43,196 nucleotides of DNA from Asparagopsis taxiformis (lineage: Eukaryota; Rhodophyta; Florideophyceae; Bonnemaisoniales; Bonnemaisoniaceae): contig JALQPE010002278.1 of assembly GCA_030407315.1 (NCBI GenBank), positions 1 through 43,196 of the forward strand, read 5' to 3'. Numbering within the stretch: position 1 is the first letter of the stretch; every line of letters begins with the position of its first letter. Of the stretch, positions 16,453 through 26,537 are shown one piece after another. Made by a program: the position numbers and the translations under genes. A model generated the notes under the pieces. The model did no database searches. It was not told the DNA's origin and was given only the letters and a program-made list of their open reading frames with translations.

Positions 16453-17665
16453 ATGGGTATTCCAAACTATTCCATTCGTCATCTTCTTGGTGCCCCATAC
16501 ACAGGTGGTGGTTTGACTTTCACGAAATCAGGGAACACCTTGTTGCTCACTACCGAAGCGCGTCTCATTCAAATTGATCTCGTTGCAGGTCGAACTCGCA
16601 CTCTCTCGTTCGAGGCCACCCATCCTCTCTTGCACATTTCTCAATCCTAAACGACTGGACAGATCCTACTTGTCGACGAGCTCGCTCGCTGCTACCTCGT
16701 CTCGTCGTCATCCGCACGGATATCCGCTCGCATGTCTCTGTGCCTCTCTAGAATCACAGCTCCTCGCATATCTCCTTCTGGTGCATTCGCTTCATTCGCA
16801 TCAGATTATACGGTGGAAATCTGGTGAGTACCGCTCACTCCAATCCCCTCCCATGCTGACTTTAACAAACACGCTGGCTTTAATGTCGGCGCCGCTGCTC
16901 CACCATGTATAACTGTATAGCTTGGAGCCCTGACTCACATCGTATGGCAGTTGGAGATTCGTCTGGAACAACGCATGTCTCCTCAGTAAATTCCGATCAC
17001 CGGGCGGGCGTTCATGTTCGACCTCTCGTCTTATACGGCCATCGTGAAGCGATCAACACTGTACTCTTCGTTGGTAAGCGCGCCCCTCTTACTATCTCTT
17101 GTGATGAGGTTTTGTTGTGCTGGCGTCTTCGATATAACGACCTACAATCTGATGGTGCACCGCGATCTCTGCATGGATGTCGCCGTCGTCGAAAGCATGT
17201 TGTTCCTGTTGAGGCCAAACTCATGAGCAGGCATTATGTTAAGTGCGGCGGTGGCAAACGTGTGCGTTCAGCTTCTGCTCACGGAGTATTGGATAAATTG
17301 AATTCTAAGAAGGTGACGCTCGGCGGGGAAGCGATGGATGCAATCAATGACGACAGTGAGGAGGATGTAGACTATGGCGAGATGCGGCATGCGGATCAAA
17401 TGTCGCTTCCGGGCGCACGCTCTGAAAGTCTACTTCGACGAAAAAAGCTGATGAAAGCAGAAGTCCATTGTGTTAGCGTTTGTCCCACTGGTCGGCTCTG
17501 GGCTGCGGTTTCTATGGAAGGAGTACTCGTTTACAGTGAAGAGTCAAATATCGATGACGGTTTGGGAGAGGACTGGTAACACGAGCTATCAACATTTTGG
17601 GCACGCTGCAGCGTCTTGATGAAGCCGTCAGACATGTAGTCGTGTCGGATTGCATCCCCAAGACA
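16453..17665 (+). pseudogene. PWP2: Decayed PWP2 (UTP1) WD40 gene
   Basis: PWP2 is a double-propeller WD40 subunit of the small-subunit processome, acting in 18S rRNA maturation in the nucleolus. The N-terminus (MGIPNYSIRHLLGAPYTGGGLTF) matches the family start. A TAA at 16648-16650 interrupts the frame, which continues colinearly (GQILLVDE, then ISPSGAFASFASDYTVEIW). After a break or intron near 16824-16905 comes YNCIAWSPDSHRMAVGDSSG and GHREAINTV. The sequence then jumps to family features from near the C-terminus (LDKLNSKKVT, LPGARSES, CPTGRLWAAVSMEGVLVYS), so about 300 residues of the central propellers are missing. A last trace (QRLDEAVRHVVV) lies in another frame at about 17600-17665. 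Probably a relic of a duplicated gene. Confidence 0.75.
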
Positions 17666-17884
17666 TAGTGAAATTTTCCAACGTGAACTGATGATGTTCC
17701 TGCGTAGTGCACAGTTATATTATACGTCACTGGACAGTAAATATTTCGTTCCCCGTTGCTGCCATCCTCTGCCTAAGTTGATTTTACTCATTTGTCGCTC
17801 AAACATACTCCAACCGAAATTGAATTCTGCTGCGTTTGATAGGTGTGGATCTTGGAAACATTGCTATTGGTTCACAGAAATATT
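17666..17884. other. No gene recognised
   Basis: AT-rich spacer between the PWP2 relic and the transposase-like gene; nothing recognised. Confidence 0.4.
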
Positions 17885-18217
17885 CTAGTCTAGGTCTAGG
17901 AACTTGGTCAAGAAGTCACGCGAATAGGAATCCAGCCGATCATCTACAAGCTCCGGGATCTCAAGGATAACACTGTCAGGAGAGATATGGTCGACCCAAG
18001 GGCATCCATTCCTTCTCAAACATGGTTCATAACGGCACGTTAGAGCATTTCCATCCTTCTTTTCCATCCATTCAACTGTAATCTTGAGTACATTTCTTTC
18101 CTTTTTTCCCCTTTCTACACCTTTAACATTTGCTAACCAGAAAGGCTCCTCAGCTGAACAGCCTGTCCCTTTCACAGCAACAAACGTGTTGACCATATCA
18201 TCTGATTCCTCGGGGCG
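17885..18217 (-). pseudogene. 3' part of transposase-like gene interrupted by C3
   Basis: This continues the frame of 25355-24698 once C3 and one CAACT copy are disregarded. It starts in the second copy of a 17-residue repeat (PEESDDMVN), then has a Cys/Trp-containing globular segment (AEEPFWLANVKGV, ITVEWME, CPWVDHISPDSVILEIPEL) ending FLDLD and TAG at 17885-17887. I do not recognise the segment. It resembles C-terminal modules of some eukaryotic DNA-transposon proteins, but only weakly. Confidence 0.5.
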
Positions 18218-18222
18218 CAACT
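18218..18222. repeat. Target-site duplication of C3, left copy
   Basis: CAACT, matching 24693-24697. On the element strand it reads AGTTG, similar to GGTTG of C2. Confidence 0.95.
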
Positions 18223-18697
18223 TGTGAGAATCAAAATGGTCGCTTACCAGTGTTTACTAAAAATTGCGAGCTCACCAGATTATTTCTACTACTGGCGAGA
18301 TGCGCCAACGGTGAGTCGGACAGCCTGTTCTTGGTTTGTCCAGACAGTCTGTCGTTGCCATCACCACCTGCCAATCTGGTACACGTGTGATTTCTATCAT
18401 GCCATCGCCACGTGTACATATATCATAACATTTTTCCCAGTGCCAGGACCTCAACTCGTCCTAGCATTTCTAATTACTAATTTGAATTATGACAAACAAA
18501 TTAAAACTTCTGAGGCTAGTTACTCCGTAATGGAGTGTCGTAAGAGCCCCGGAGAAGTTGCTACCCGACTAATTCGGTGACGCTGAATACAATGAGATAG
18601 GTTTCGGAGCGCTCAGAGCACTCCTTCATAGAGAAATCGAGAGTCAAAGTTTTCTCACGGAATTAGGCCTTCGAGGCCTATTCGCAGTGATTCAACA
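18223..18697 (-). repeat. 3' LTR of C3
   Basis: 475 bp, TGTGAG to TTCAACA on the plus strand. No difference seen from 24218-24692. Confidence 0.95.
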
Positions 18698-18709
18698 CTC
18701 CCCCTCTTT
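18698..18709 (-). promoter_or_regulatory. Polypurine tract of C3
   Basis: CTCCCCCTCTTT on the plus strand, between the LTR and the gag-pol stop, identical to C2. Confidence 0.9.
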
Positions 18710-18712
18710 GGC

Positions 18713-21700
18713 TTACTCGATTGATGACAGTGCTGACACACCCATAAGTTCTCGGAGCTTCATGAACTGAACGCGTTGCAGAGGCTTAGTCAGCAGGTCG
18801 GCTATCATTTCAGATGTTGGGCAGTAGTCAATTGCAAACATCTCCTTCAGTAGACAATCTCGGACGAAATGATATTGGATGTCGATATGTTTGGTTCGAG
18901 TTCCCGATGCGTCATTCTTGGCCATCTTGATTGAGCCTTGGTTATCGACATTGATGAGAATCGGATCTGCGGAGCTGTTCCCGCTGCCGAAACCAACTAT
19001 ATTGCTGAGCCAAATAGCCTCCTTTACAGCAGCACTCAGGGCCATGTATTCAGCCTCGGAGGAAGACTGAGCTACACAGCTTTGCTTGCGAGACTTCCAG
19101 CTCACAGCTGCGCCAGCCATCATGAAGACGTAGCCGCTGGTAGATTTCCGATTTATTGTGCAGCCTCCCCAATCTGAGTCGCTAAATCCTACCGGTGATA
19201 GATCCTCTGAGGCCTTGTAAAGTACCCCAAAACCTTTAGTACCTGAAACATATCGTAGAACGCGCTTCACAGCTACCCAGAGAGATTTGGTTGGAGTCTC
19301 GACGAACTGAGCAAGTCTTCCGACTGCAAACGCGATGTCAGGACGAGTTCCCACAGCTAGATACATTAGGCTTCCAATGGCTTTGCGGTAGAGTGTGGAG
19401 TCAATTGCCTCTGTTTCGGTATCCCCAATCGAGATCTGAGCTTGCATTGGAGTTGTAACAGGGCTGGAGTTTTCCATTCCGAATCGTTCCAATACCTTTT
19501 CGGCGTATCGGGTTTGATTCAAGTGCAACAGCCCTCTGGAAGGGTCTCGTACAATTTCTAGTCCAAGGCACACTCGAGCTCTGCCACAGTCTTTCATCTC
19601 GAAGCGTTTGCAGAACTCTTCCTTTAGTTCGTCCAATAAGTCTCTGCTGCTAGAGGCCAGCAACAAATCATCCACGTAAAGTGCAATGATCATCATAGAA
19701 TCCTTACTGTTCCTAACATAGAAGCATGGATCGTACGGGGAGCTCTGGAATGTGAGTTCAGATATGAGAAACTCGTCAATTTTAGCGTGCCACTGCTGGA
19801 GCCTGTTTGAGACCGTAAAGTGCTTTCTGAAGTTTACAGACATGGTTGGGATACGCTGGACTCACAAACCCCTCAGGCTGCTCCATGTATATTTCTTGTT
19901 CGAGGTCACCATAGAGAAAGGCTGTCTTCACATCCATCTGATCGCAGAAAAGATCGTGATGAACAGTCAGAGCGAAGAACATGCGTAGAGTGCAGAACTT
20001 GACAACAGGTGCGTATGTTTCGGCATAGTCAATGCCATATTTCTGCTCGAATCCTCGCGTTACGAGCCGAGCTTTATGCTTTATTGAGTGCTCTCCGTTG
20101 TCGTTGATGATATCTTTGCGTTTGAAGACCCATTTTGAAGAAAGAAGGTTGACAGCTTCACTGCGGGGGACCAGAATCCAAGTGCGATTTGCATGGAGAG
20201 AATCCATTTCGGATTGGATTGCTTCGATCCATAGACCTTTCTCCTCCCCCTTGGTCACCTCAGTGAAGGTGAGGAGGTGTTCTGGAGTGGAATCAGCCGC
20301 AGCAGAAACGATGGCAGTGGTTTTCCACCATTCACCCGGAGGTTTTCGAGCACGGGAAGATTTTCGAGGAGCATTCATAATGGAAACGTCAGGTCCTGAA
20401 GCAGATGTGGGTGGAGGAGATTGTGGCTGTGATGTGATATGTTCAGTAGAGGGACTTGAGGGTGGAGAGGGAGGAGAGTTCTTTTGTGTACGAGAACCTG
20501 GAGAGTTCTCAGATGTGTGGTTCTCAAAAGTCTCATAAGAGAAAGTGTCAAATTCTGTGTAGTCAGACTCCTTAGTCACCGTTTTCGATTTCGTCTCGTC
20601 GAAGATCACATCTCGAGACACTACTATTTTCTCATTTGTAAAGTCCCATAACTTGTATGCTTTCTGTGCTTCTGCGTACCCAAGCATTATCGCTTTGACT
20701 GAACGGTAGTCTAGCGTCTGTAGATGTTTATCTGGAATTTTATACCAGCAATTACTGCCGAACGTGCGCAAGTGCGCGATGTTTGGTTTTCGGCCGTGCC
20801 AGATTTCAAAAGGAGTCGTTCCAGATGGAAGAGAACGACTAGTAATTCGATTACGAATGTAGGCAGCACAAGAGAGTGCCTCTGCCCAGAACTCCAATGG
20901 AGTAGAGTTGTGATGAAGCATGGTTCGAATGTGATCCTTCAGAGTTCGATTCATACGTTCTGCTACGCCGTTCTGTTGTGGAGTGTATGCACAAGTCGTC
21001 TGCCGTTTGATGCCTTTCATTTCAAGGAAAGAGCAGAACTCATTGGAGAAATATTCTCCCCCTCCGTCGGAGCGTAATTGACGAAGTACTCGCCCTGTTT
21101 GTGTTTCAGCCAAACACAGAAATCGCTGGAATGCATCGAAGCAATCAGACTTCCGATGCAACGGATAGACAGTGAGCCAACGAGACTTGTCGTCAATGAA
21201 AGTAACGAAATATCGAGCTCCCCCTTTTGAGCGTGGTTCTATAGGCCCTGCTAGGTCTGTGTGAACTAAATCAAGTATCTCAAAGGCTCTCGTCAGAGAA
21301 GATTTCGGGATCGCTACACGAGGCATTTTACCGGTAACGCACCCTTCACACAGATGGGTTTTCGGGGATGAGTCGTTTTTGATTCTGAGTCCATTCACCG
21401 CGGAGATTTGTGCCATTCGAGATATTCCATTTTTGTCGAAGTGGCCTAATCGTTCATGCCATAGTTGCAGAGAAGCAACACAAGCAGATTCTATTCCAAT
21501 ATCCCTTTCTTTAATAGGAACATTGAGATCGATAGCATAGAGTCCGTTACGTTTGTGTCCGGTGGCTATCGCGCCTCCGTCTTTAGTTAAGATGACTCCA
21601 TTGTTCGTAAACTGTACCGATATTCCACGAGCAGTGAGAGTACTCACTGATATGAGGGAAAAAATAAATGACGGAACATGAAGGACATCTTTAAGTAGGT

Positions 21701-22787
21701 AAACTCTTTCTTTCCCGTTTACTAGGATTGAAAGTTTAACATCGCCACATCCCACAGCTAGTGCAGTTGATTTGTCTCCTAGAGTCACACTGAAAGGTTT
21801 TAATTTCTTGTAGGAAACAAACATTGTTCGATCGAACGTCATATGAGAAGTAGCTGCGGAGTCGATGTACCAGGTAGATGCGATGTGTATCTCCTTGAGC
21901 GACTCAGAATATGATGAGAGTAGACAAACATACTCTTTTCCTTCATCATCTTTGTTCTGTTCAGTGTCCATCGCTACGGCAGCCATAGAGGTTAAGTTCG
22001 ACTCTCGTTGAGATATGTGAGCAGAAGTGCGAGGTTTGTTCGAGCGGGAGCGGGGAGGTCGGCCATACTTCTGCCAACAATACGGCTCTGTATGGTTCGT
22101 ACGCCCACAGTGGGTACATTTCTTCCTGTTGATGTTTCCAGAAGGCTTTCCACTTGTGGAAACCAAAGCAGCTGTATCCGAAGACGACCCTCGAGGTTTC
22201 TGGATCGCAGCTCGACGCTCCTCTTGGAGAAGGAGACTGCGTACTTTGTCGAACGTAAAGGTGGGGTCCTCATCCCCGATAGCATCAAGAGCAGTAATAA
22301 GCGTTTGGAAAGACGAGGGAAGTCCATTGAGAACAGCCATGGCCATTTCTTTATCGTCAATGTTGACACCCATGGAGGTCAATACTGTTGCCATTTGTCG
22401 AACCCGGTTGATATAAACCAGCATTTGCTCACCTGGTCTCATCGTAGCAGTATAGAAGTCCCGCCTCGCGGCTAGTTTGTTGAGCAATGTATGCCTTTGA
22501 TGCACGTTACAAATCTCTTGCCACATTTCTAGAGCAGTAGTGGTGTGTGTAACATTCTTGAGCATCTCGTCGGACAACGTGATTCCGATGGCCATTCGGG
22601 CAGTTTTATCCTTCCGTAGCCATTTCGAAAGCTCTTCTGGGTCTGTAGGGCGAGGAGGACAAAGTTCCGAGTCAATCATTTCGTCTACCTCTCGATGACC
22701 GAGGATGAGTTCCATCTTTTGTTTCCATGAATGGAAGTTGGAGTAGTCCAGCTTCTCTATTCGGATCCCAGATGTATTGCTCTCCAT
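18713..22787 (-). pseudogene. gag-pol: gag-pol of C3, broken by a 2-nt deletion
   Basis: From ATG 22787 the frame matches the C2 protein through Gag, protease, integrase and the first part of reverse transcriptase. It is then lost near 19796, where CCTTGG of C2 is CTGG here, right after LYGLKQAP. The frame ends at 19782 (1001 codons). YVDD and RNase H follow intact but in another frame, open to TAA at 18713. With both halves otherwise undamaged this is a single, recent break. C3 could still be copied by enzymes supplied by C2. Confidence 0.95.
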
Positions 22788-22828
22788 CGCTCTTTAATAT
22801 ATTTTATCTGTTCGACCTTTCCCAAGTA

Positions 22829-22845
22829 GACGACTGATAGTCGTC
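22829..22845 (-). other. Hairpin upstream of gag (C3)
   Basis: Same 7-bp stem and ATC loop as in C2 (7255-7271). Confidence 0.5.
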
Positions 22846-22970
22846 GAGGACCAAGCTGGGGTCTATAGGATAGAAACTTCTAGCTAAGAGCGAAGAAAGA
22901 AGGAGAACAAGTGAACAAGGTTTATGGATGCGAAATCAGCTAGATTCCTAGAGTATAGAAACGAAATTAT

Positions 22971-23489
22971 CTAATCGGAAGTGGAGGAAGAAGCTTTAGA
23001 AGCTTTGGAGATTTTGAGTGCCTTCTCAATTCCTAGATGGCGACGGCCGCGGAGGTGGTTGTCGAATTCACTTTTCGTGCGGACGATGACTCCACACGGT
23101 CGGCAAACCTTTAGACCTCCTTCTTTAAGACGTTCGACTGTCTTTTTATGTCTTGCGCCGTTGTAATGAGCGACCCTCGACTCGGCAGAATTGAGATAAA
23201 CGTTGCAATCTTTGCACCTAGAGCGATTCGCGTCCTTGTGCGCAGCGTACTTCGTCTTGTTATCTCTCCTCTCGGCAATGCTATAAGCCTTCCGGAAGAC
23301 GCGATCGCGGAGAGATTCTCCTTCCCGGCGAAGCCTTGGACGAGGTTCTTCAAGTCGTGGCTGAACACGATCTTCTTCGTCACTGCTAGACACTGCAGGA
23401 GAAGTAAAGGCGAAAGGTTAGGAGTTATACCGATCTTACTAAGGTCTAAACCTTGAAAATGACCGAAAGATGAAAGGTATTAACGTACT
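22971..23489 (-). CDS. Accessory two-finger zinc-finger protein (C3)
   Basis: A at 23489 joined to 23392-22971 encodes the same 140 residues as in C2: fingers C60/C63/H76/H82 and C97/C100/H113/H119, no internal Met, and a start codon made by splicing. The gene is intact although gag-pol of this copy is broken, so C3 could still supply the accessory protein. Confidence 0.85.
23393..23488 (-). other. Intron of the C3 zinc-finger gene
   Basis: 96 nt, same donor GTACGT, branch-like CTCCTAAC and CTGCAG acceptor as C2. Confidence 0.75.
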
Positions 23490-23671
23490 TTTGATAGAGT
23501 TGATGAGACGAAAACCAATGTATTTTAGTTGATGTGTAGTGAAGGCTATAATGCTATACCGATCAGGACAAGGTTGCTGACTTACAAGAGCAGAACCGAG
23601 TTGAGAAAGGTTTAGACGAGCCAAGATAGAAGCAGCCGGTAGATCCAATAGGTTGGGCAAAAACAGCCCAG

Positions 23672-23753
23672 TTGCTCAGTCGTTAATACTGTGCAGACCA
23701 AGAATTATTGGTCGTGCGTTCGAGTCCCCAACGGAACGCCGTATTACTTTTTT
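23672..23753 (+). other. Antisense tRNA-like Pol III unit in C3 leader
   Basis: A box TTGCTCAGTCGT 23672-23683, B box GCGTTCGAGTCC 23716-23727, T6 23748-23753. Between the boxes GACCAA and TTGGTC can form an anticodon-arm-like hairpin. It runs opposite to the element. Confidence 0.55.
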
Positions 23754-23809
23754 CTTTGAGTTGCCTCAAGTGTCTTGAGATATTCCAAGTATGTCGCAAA
23801 CTGCCAGGA

Positions 23810-23876
23810 TGTCACCTGTAGTGATGACACAGTGTCAATGTGACAGTTATAGTTGACAATTGATGTCAAGATGACA
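23810..23876. repeat. TGTCA/TGACA cluster in C3 leader
   Basis: Same seven pentamers as 6224-6290. Confidence 0.5.
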
Positions 23877-23896
23877 GAAAAGTTTTGTCCGGAGTG

Positions 23897-23984
23897 CGCC
23901 GAGCGGAGCGAGGCGTACAGGCGCCGGGGAGCGAGGCGTACAGGCGCCGGGGAGCGAGGCGTACAGGCGCCGGGGAGCGAGGCG
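23897..23984 (-). repeat. Leader minisatellite of C3
   Basis: About three regular 23-bp units with GAGCGAGGCGTACAGGCGCC on the plus strand, plus partial ends. 33 bp shorter than in C2. Confidence 0.75.
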
Positions 23985-24196
23985 GAGTGCAACGCGCAGA
24001 AAGAAACGAGTAAGAACGCGCGGGAAGAATGGGCAATACGAGCGAGCGAGCGAGAGGAGAAGCACGCAACGAGCGGAGAGCGTGGGTACCGAGTAACGCA
24101 AAATGAACGAGGAGCGAGGGCTGCTGGAAATATATGTTCGCGCGCGCCGGCGAAATTACTCACCACTGCGCCAAAATAAAATTGAAACGACCACGA

Positions 24197-24217
24197 AAGC
24201 GTGCTGGGCCCATAACC
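24197..24217 (-). promoter_or_regulatory. Primer-binding site of C3
   Basis: On the plus strand this reads as initiator tRNA-Met itself from the anticodon stem through GGGCCCATAACC. Identical to C2. Confidence 0.8.
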
Positions 24218-24692
24218 TGTGAGAATCAAAATGGTCGCTTACCAGTGTTTACTAAAAATTGCGAGCTCACCAGATTATTTCTACTACTGGCGAGATGCGC
24301 CAACGGTGAGTCGGACAGCCTGTTCTTGGTTTGTCCAGACAGTCTGTCGTTGCCATCACCACCTGCCAATCTGGTACACGTGTGATTTCTATCATGCCAT
24401 CGCCACGTGTACATATATCATAACATTTTTCCCAGTGCCAGGACCTCAACTCGTCCTAGCATTTCTAATTACTAATTTGAATTATGACAAACAAATTAAA
24501 ACTTCTGAGGCTAGTTACTCCGTAATGGAGTGTCGTAAGAGCCCCGGAGAAGTTGCTACCCGACTAATTCGGTGACGCTGAATACAATGAGATAGGTTTC
24601 GGAGCGCTCAGAGCACTCCTTCATAGAGAAATCGAGAGTCAAAGTTTTCTCACGGAATTAGGCCTTCGAGGCCTATTCGCAGTGATTCAACA
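24218..24692 (-). repeat. 5' LTR of C3
   Basis: 475 bp, apparently identical to the other three intact LTRs in the window. Confidence 0.95.
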
Positions 24693-24697
24693 CAACT
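24693..24697. repeat. Target-site duplication of C3, right copy
   Basis: CAACT, matching 18218-18222. Confidence 0.95.
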
Positions 24698-24765
24698 GAT
24701 CTTGTTCATCAATGTTGACCATATCATCTGATTCCTCAGGGTGCAACTGATCTTGTTCATCAATT
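24698..24765 (-). repeat. 51-bp tandem repeat in coding region
   Basis: Two copies of a 51-bp unit encode IDEQDQLHPEESDDMVN and its near twin with R for H. C3 interrupts the second copy, so the rest is at about 18190-18217. Confidence 0.7.
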
Positions 24766-25355
24766 TCAGGTTGCTTTTCGCTATCAGAAGCAGAACCTAG
24801 TTCCGAATCAGGAGATTCAACTGGTTGAGAGGCAGACGCACCAATAAGCTTCATTTTCGTTTTCCACTGCATATCAATTCAAAATTGGAATGTTTGGTTC
24901 AGAAATTTGTAGCAAACTCTCCTTCCACCGTAACGGTACGTTTCAAACTCTTGCACAAACAAAGATTGTAAGAAATGGCGTCGATCTTTCTGGTTCATAT
25001 GTGCAACTTTCTTCATATCATCACATAGCTGATCTCGGTCAACCTTTTGGAAGCATTTTAGCTTACAGCAATGCTTTGTAGTAAGTTTCTTGATTTGAGA
25101 AGGAGCTGAGAGCTCTTTGGCATTCGATAGTCTTCTTCGTTGTGAAATTGTGAGAGATACTGACCTCTTCGCTTGACTTGGGAGTGGAACAGTTTCTAGG
25201 GAACGCTCATCTTGAATAACGGGCGATGTATCCTTGCTTGATCCAGCGCGTAGGGATTTTTGCGCTTGGACGGGTACCTTAGTCGCCGAGCTCTTCTTGA
25301 GCGACCCGCGCGGTACCTTTCTCGCTGTTGTTGGGCGACCAGACCTCGTACGCAT
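24698..25355 (-). pseudogene. 5' part of transposase-like gene interrupted by C3
   Basis: From ATG 25355 (MRTRSGRPTTARK, a basic Ser/Lys-rich start), 158 residues lead into HCCKLKCFQKVDRDQL and RRVCYKFLNQTF. This CC-x2-C then R-VC-x2-FL pattern is one I associate with N-termini of some eukaryotic DNA-transposon proteins. A TGA at 24881-24879 stops the frame, and the same frame resumes at once (DMQWKTKMKLIGA) into an acidic repeat region with IDEQDQL and PEESDDMVN. C3 lies in the second repeat copy. With an in-frame stop and a 6.5-kb insertion the gene cannot make a full product. Family assignment is tentative. Confidence 0.5.
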
Positions 25356-26537
25356 TTTGAAACGAAGTCGTTTATGGTACTATACAACGTTGTATGGCAA
25401 ATATCAAATACTGGTTTTGACAACCAACTCTTATATTCACGCTAGGTGCTGGAACCAGAACAATATCCTGAATACGAAATAAAGATAAAGTATTCAAACT
25501 CAGAAACAATTCAAAGAAATTTTCATTGATTCAATATTTTCAGAATATTATTTAGGTTCTGCTGCTTCCAACGGTAAGCAGTACAATAAGAAGCTAGTCC
25601 ATATGGCGAACTCCCAGTGGTGTTCAGTATGGAATTCCGAATTCAAAGTAGGTCTACTTATCTGACTGCAACATACACCGCTAGGGAAATGTGAGCAGTG
25701 TGAGGAGTAGGGTTGCCATTGTCTTCACCAGTTGTAAAATGGATGCATGAAAGATGTACTAACTATAACTAAGCTCTTCGAGGTGACGGTGGAAACTCAA
25801 ATTGAAGCAGATTGAAACCTATCGACTAATATTGATATCAGACGGATAGGTTTCTACAGCTGTGAAATAGGAATAGAGCAGAAATAGTTCTGAATATTAC
25901 CATTTTGTAGTTGGATTACTAAAAATACATTTTGATATGAAGCATTATCATGAGAACACTTGTCGTTCAGGTCACCTTTCAAAATCCATTACCGGTTTCA
26001 GTGATTCATTTTAGCCACATGTGTTGAGAAAGGATCTCTAGATACGTCTGCAGTCAGATGTATAGTCCAATATTGATATTCAACGCTGACTGGCTAGCCA
26101 GACCGAAGAGTGGAGTGATGGCCTTGACTACAAGATGGAGCTGGCTTGTCATACATTCGCTCAGCTTCGTGTGGCCTGAAGTGCTGTTTGCTTCTCCCTT
26201 TCGGTATCGAACCCTGAGCCAGCAGAGTTCATTTCATTTCTACTTCACATATTCAGCAAGTGGTGCAATTAGACGTCCTGCACCGCAAATTTTTCCAGTT
26301 TGCAATAATACACTGCATGTAAGTCTCTGGAATACCATCCTTGCAGAGTTGACACTCAGTCCTGTACTATACGTGAAGAGATGTTATTGTACTGAGAGTC
26401 TATAACTTTAACGGATCAGGGAGCGTAGCAATAAACTATTCAGGAACTTTATTCCGTTTATATCATCGTGGAGTCCGACGTCGGCGCTTCGTTGCTTATT
26501 ATCCAAACATCTGGTAGGACAATTTGTGTTCCACTCT
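25356..26537. other. No gene recognised
   Basis: AT-rich sequence with no convincing coding frame, RNA gene or repeat. An open frame at 26058-26405 has no recognisable features. Confidence 0.5.

Larger units (their letters stand above)
18223..24692 (-). mobile_element. Young Ty1/copia retrotransposon C3 (6470 bp)
   Basis: A second copy of the C2 family, inverted, with two 475-bp LTRs apparently identical to each other and to those of C2. It is 35 bp shorter than C2. That is fully explained by 33 bp in the leader minisatellite and a 2-nt deletion in reverse transcriptase. All other parts (primer site, tRNA-like unit, intron, zinc-finger gene, hairpin, polypurine tract) are as in C2. It split a transposase-like gene. 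Confidence 0.97.

Noticed and set aside
26058..26405. 115-codon frame in the AT-rich spacer
   Set aside because: No recognisable features and no support for a start context or neighbours.
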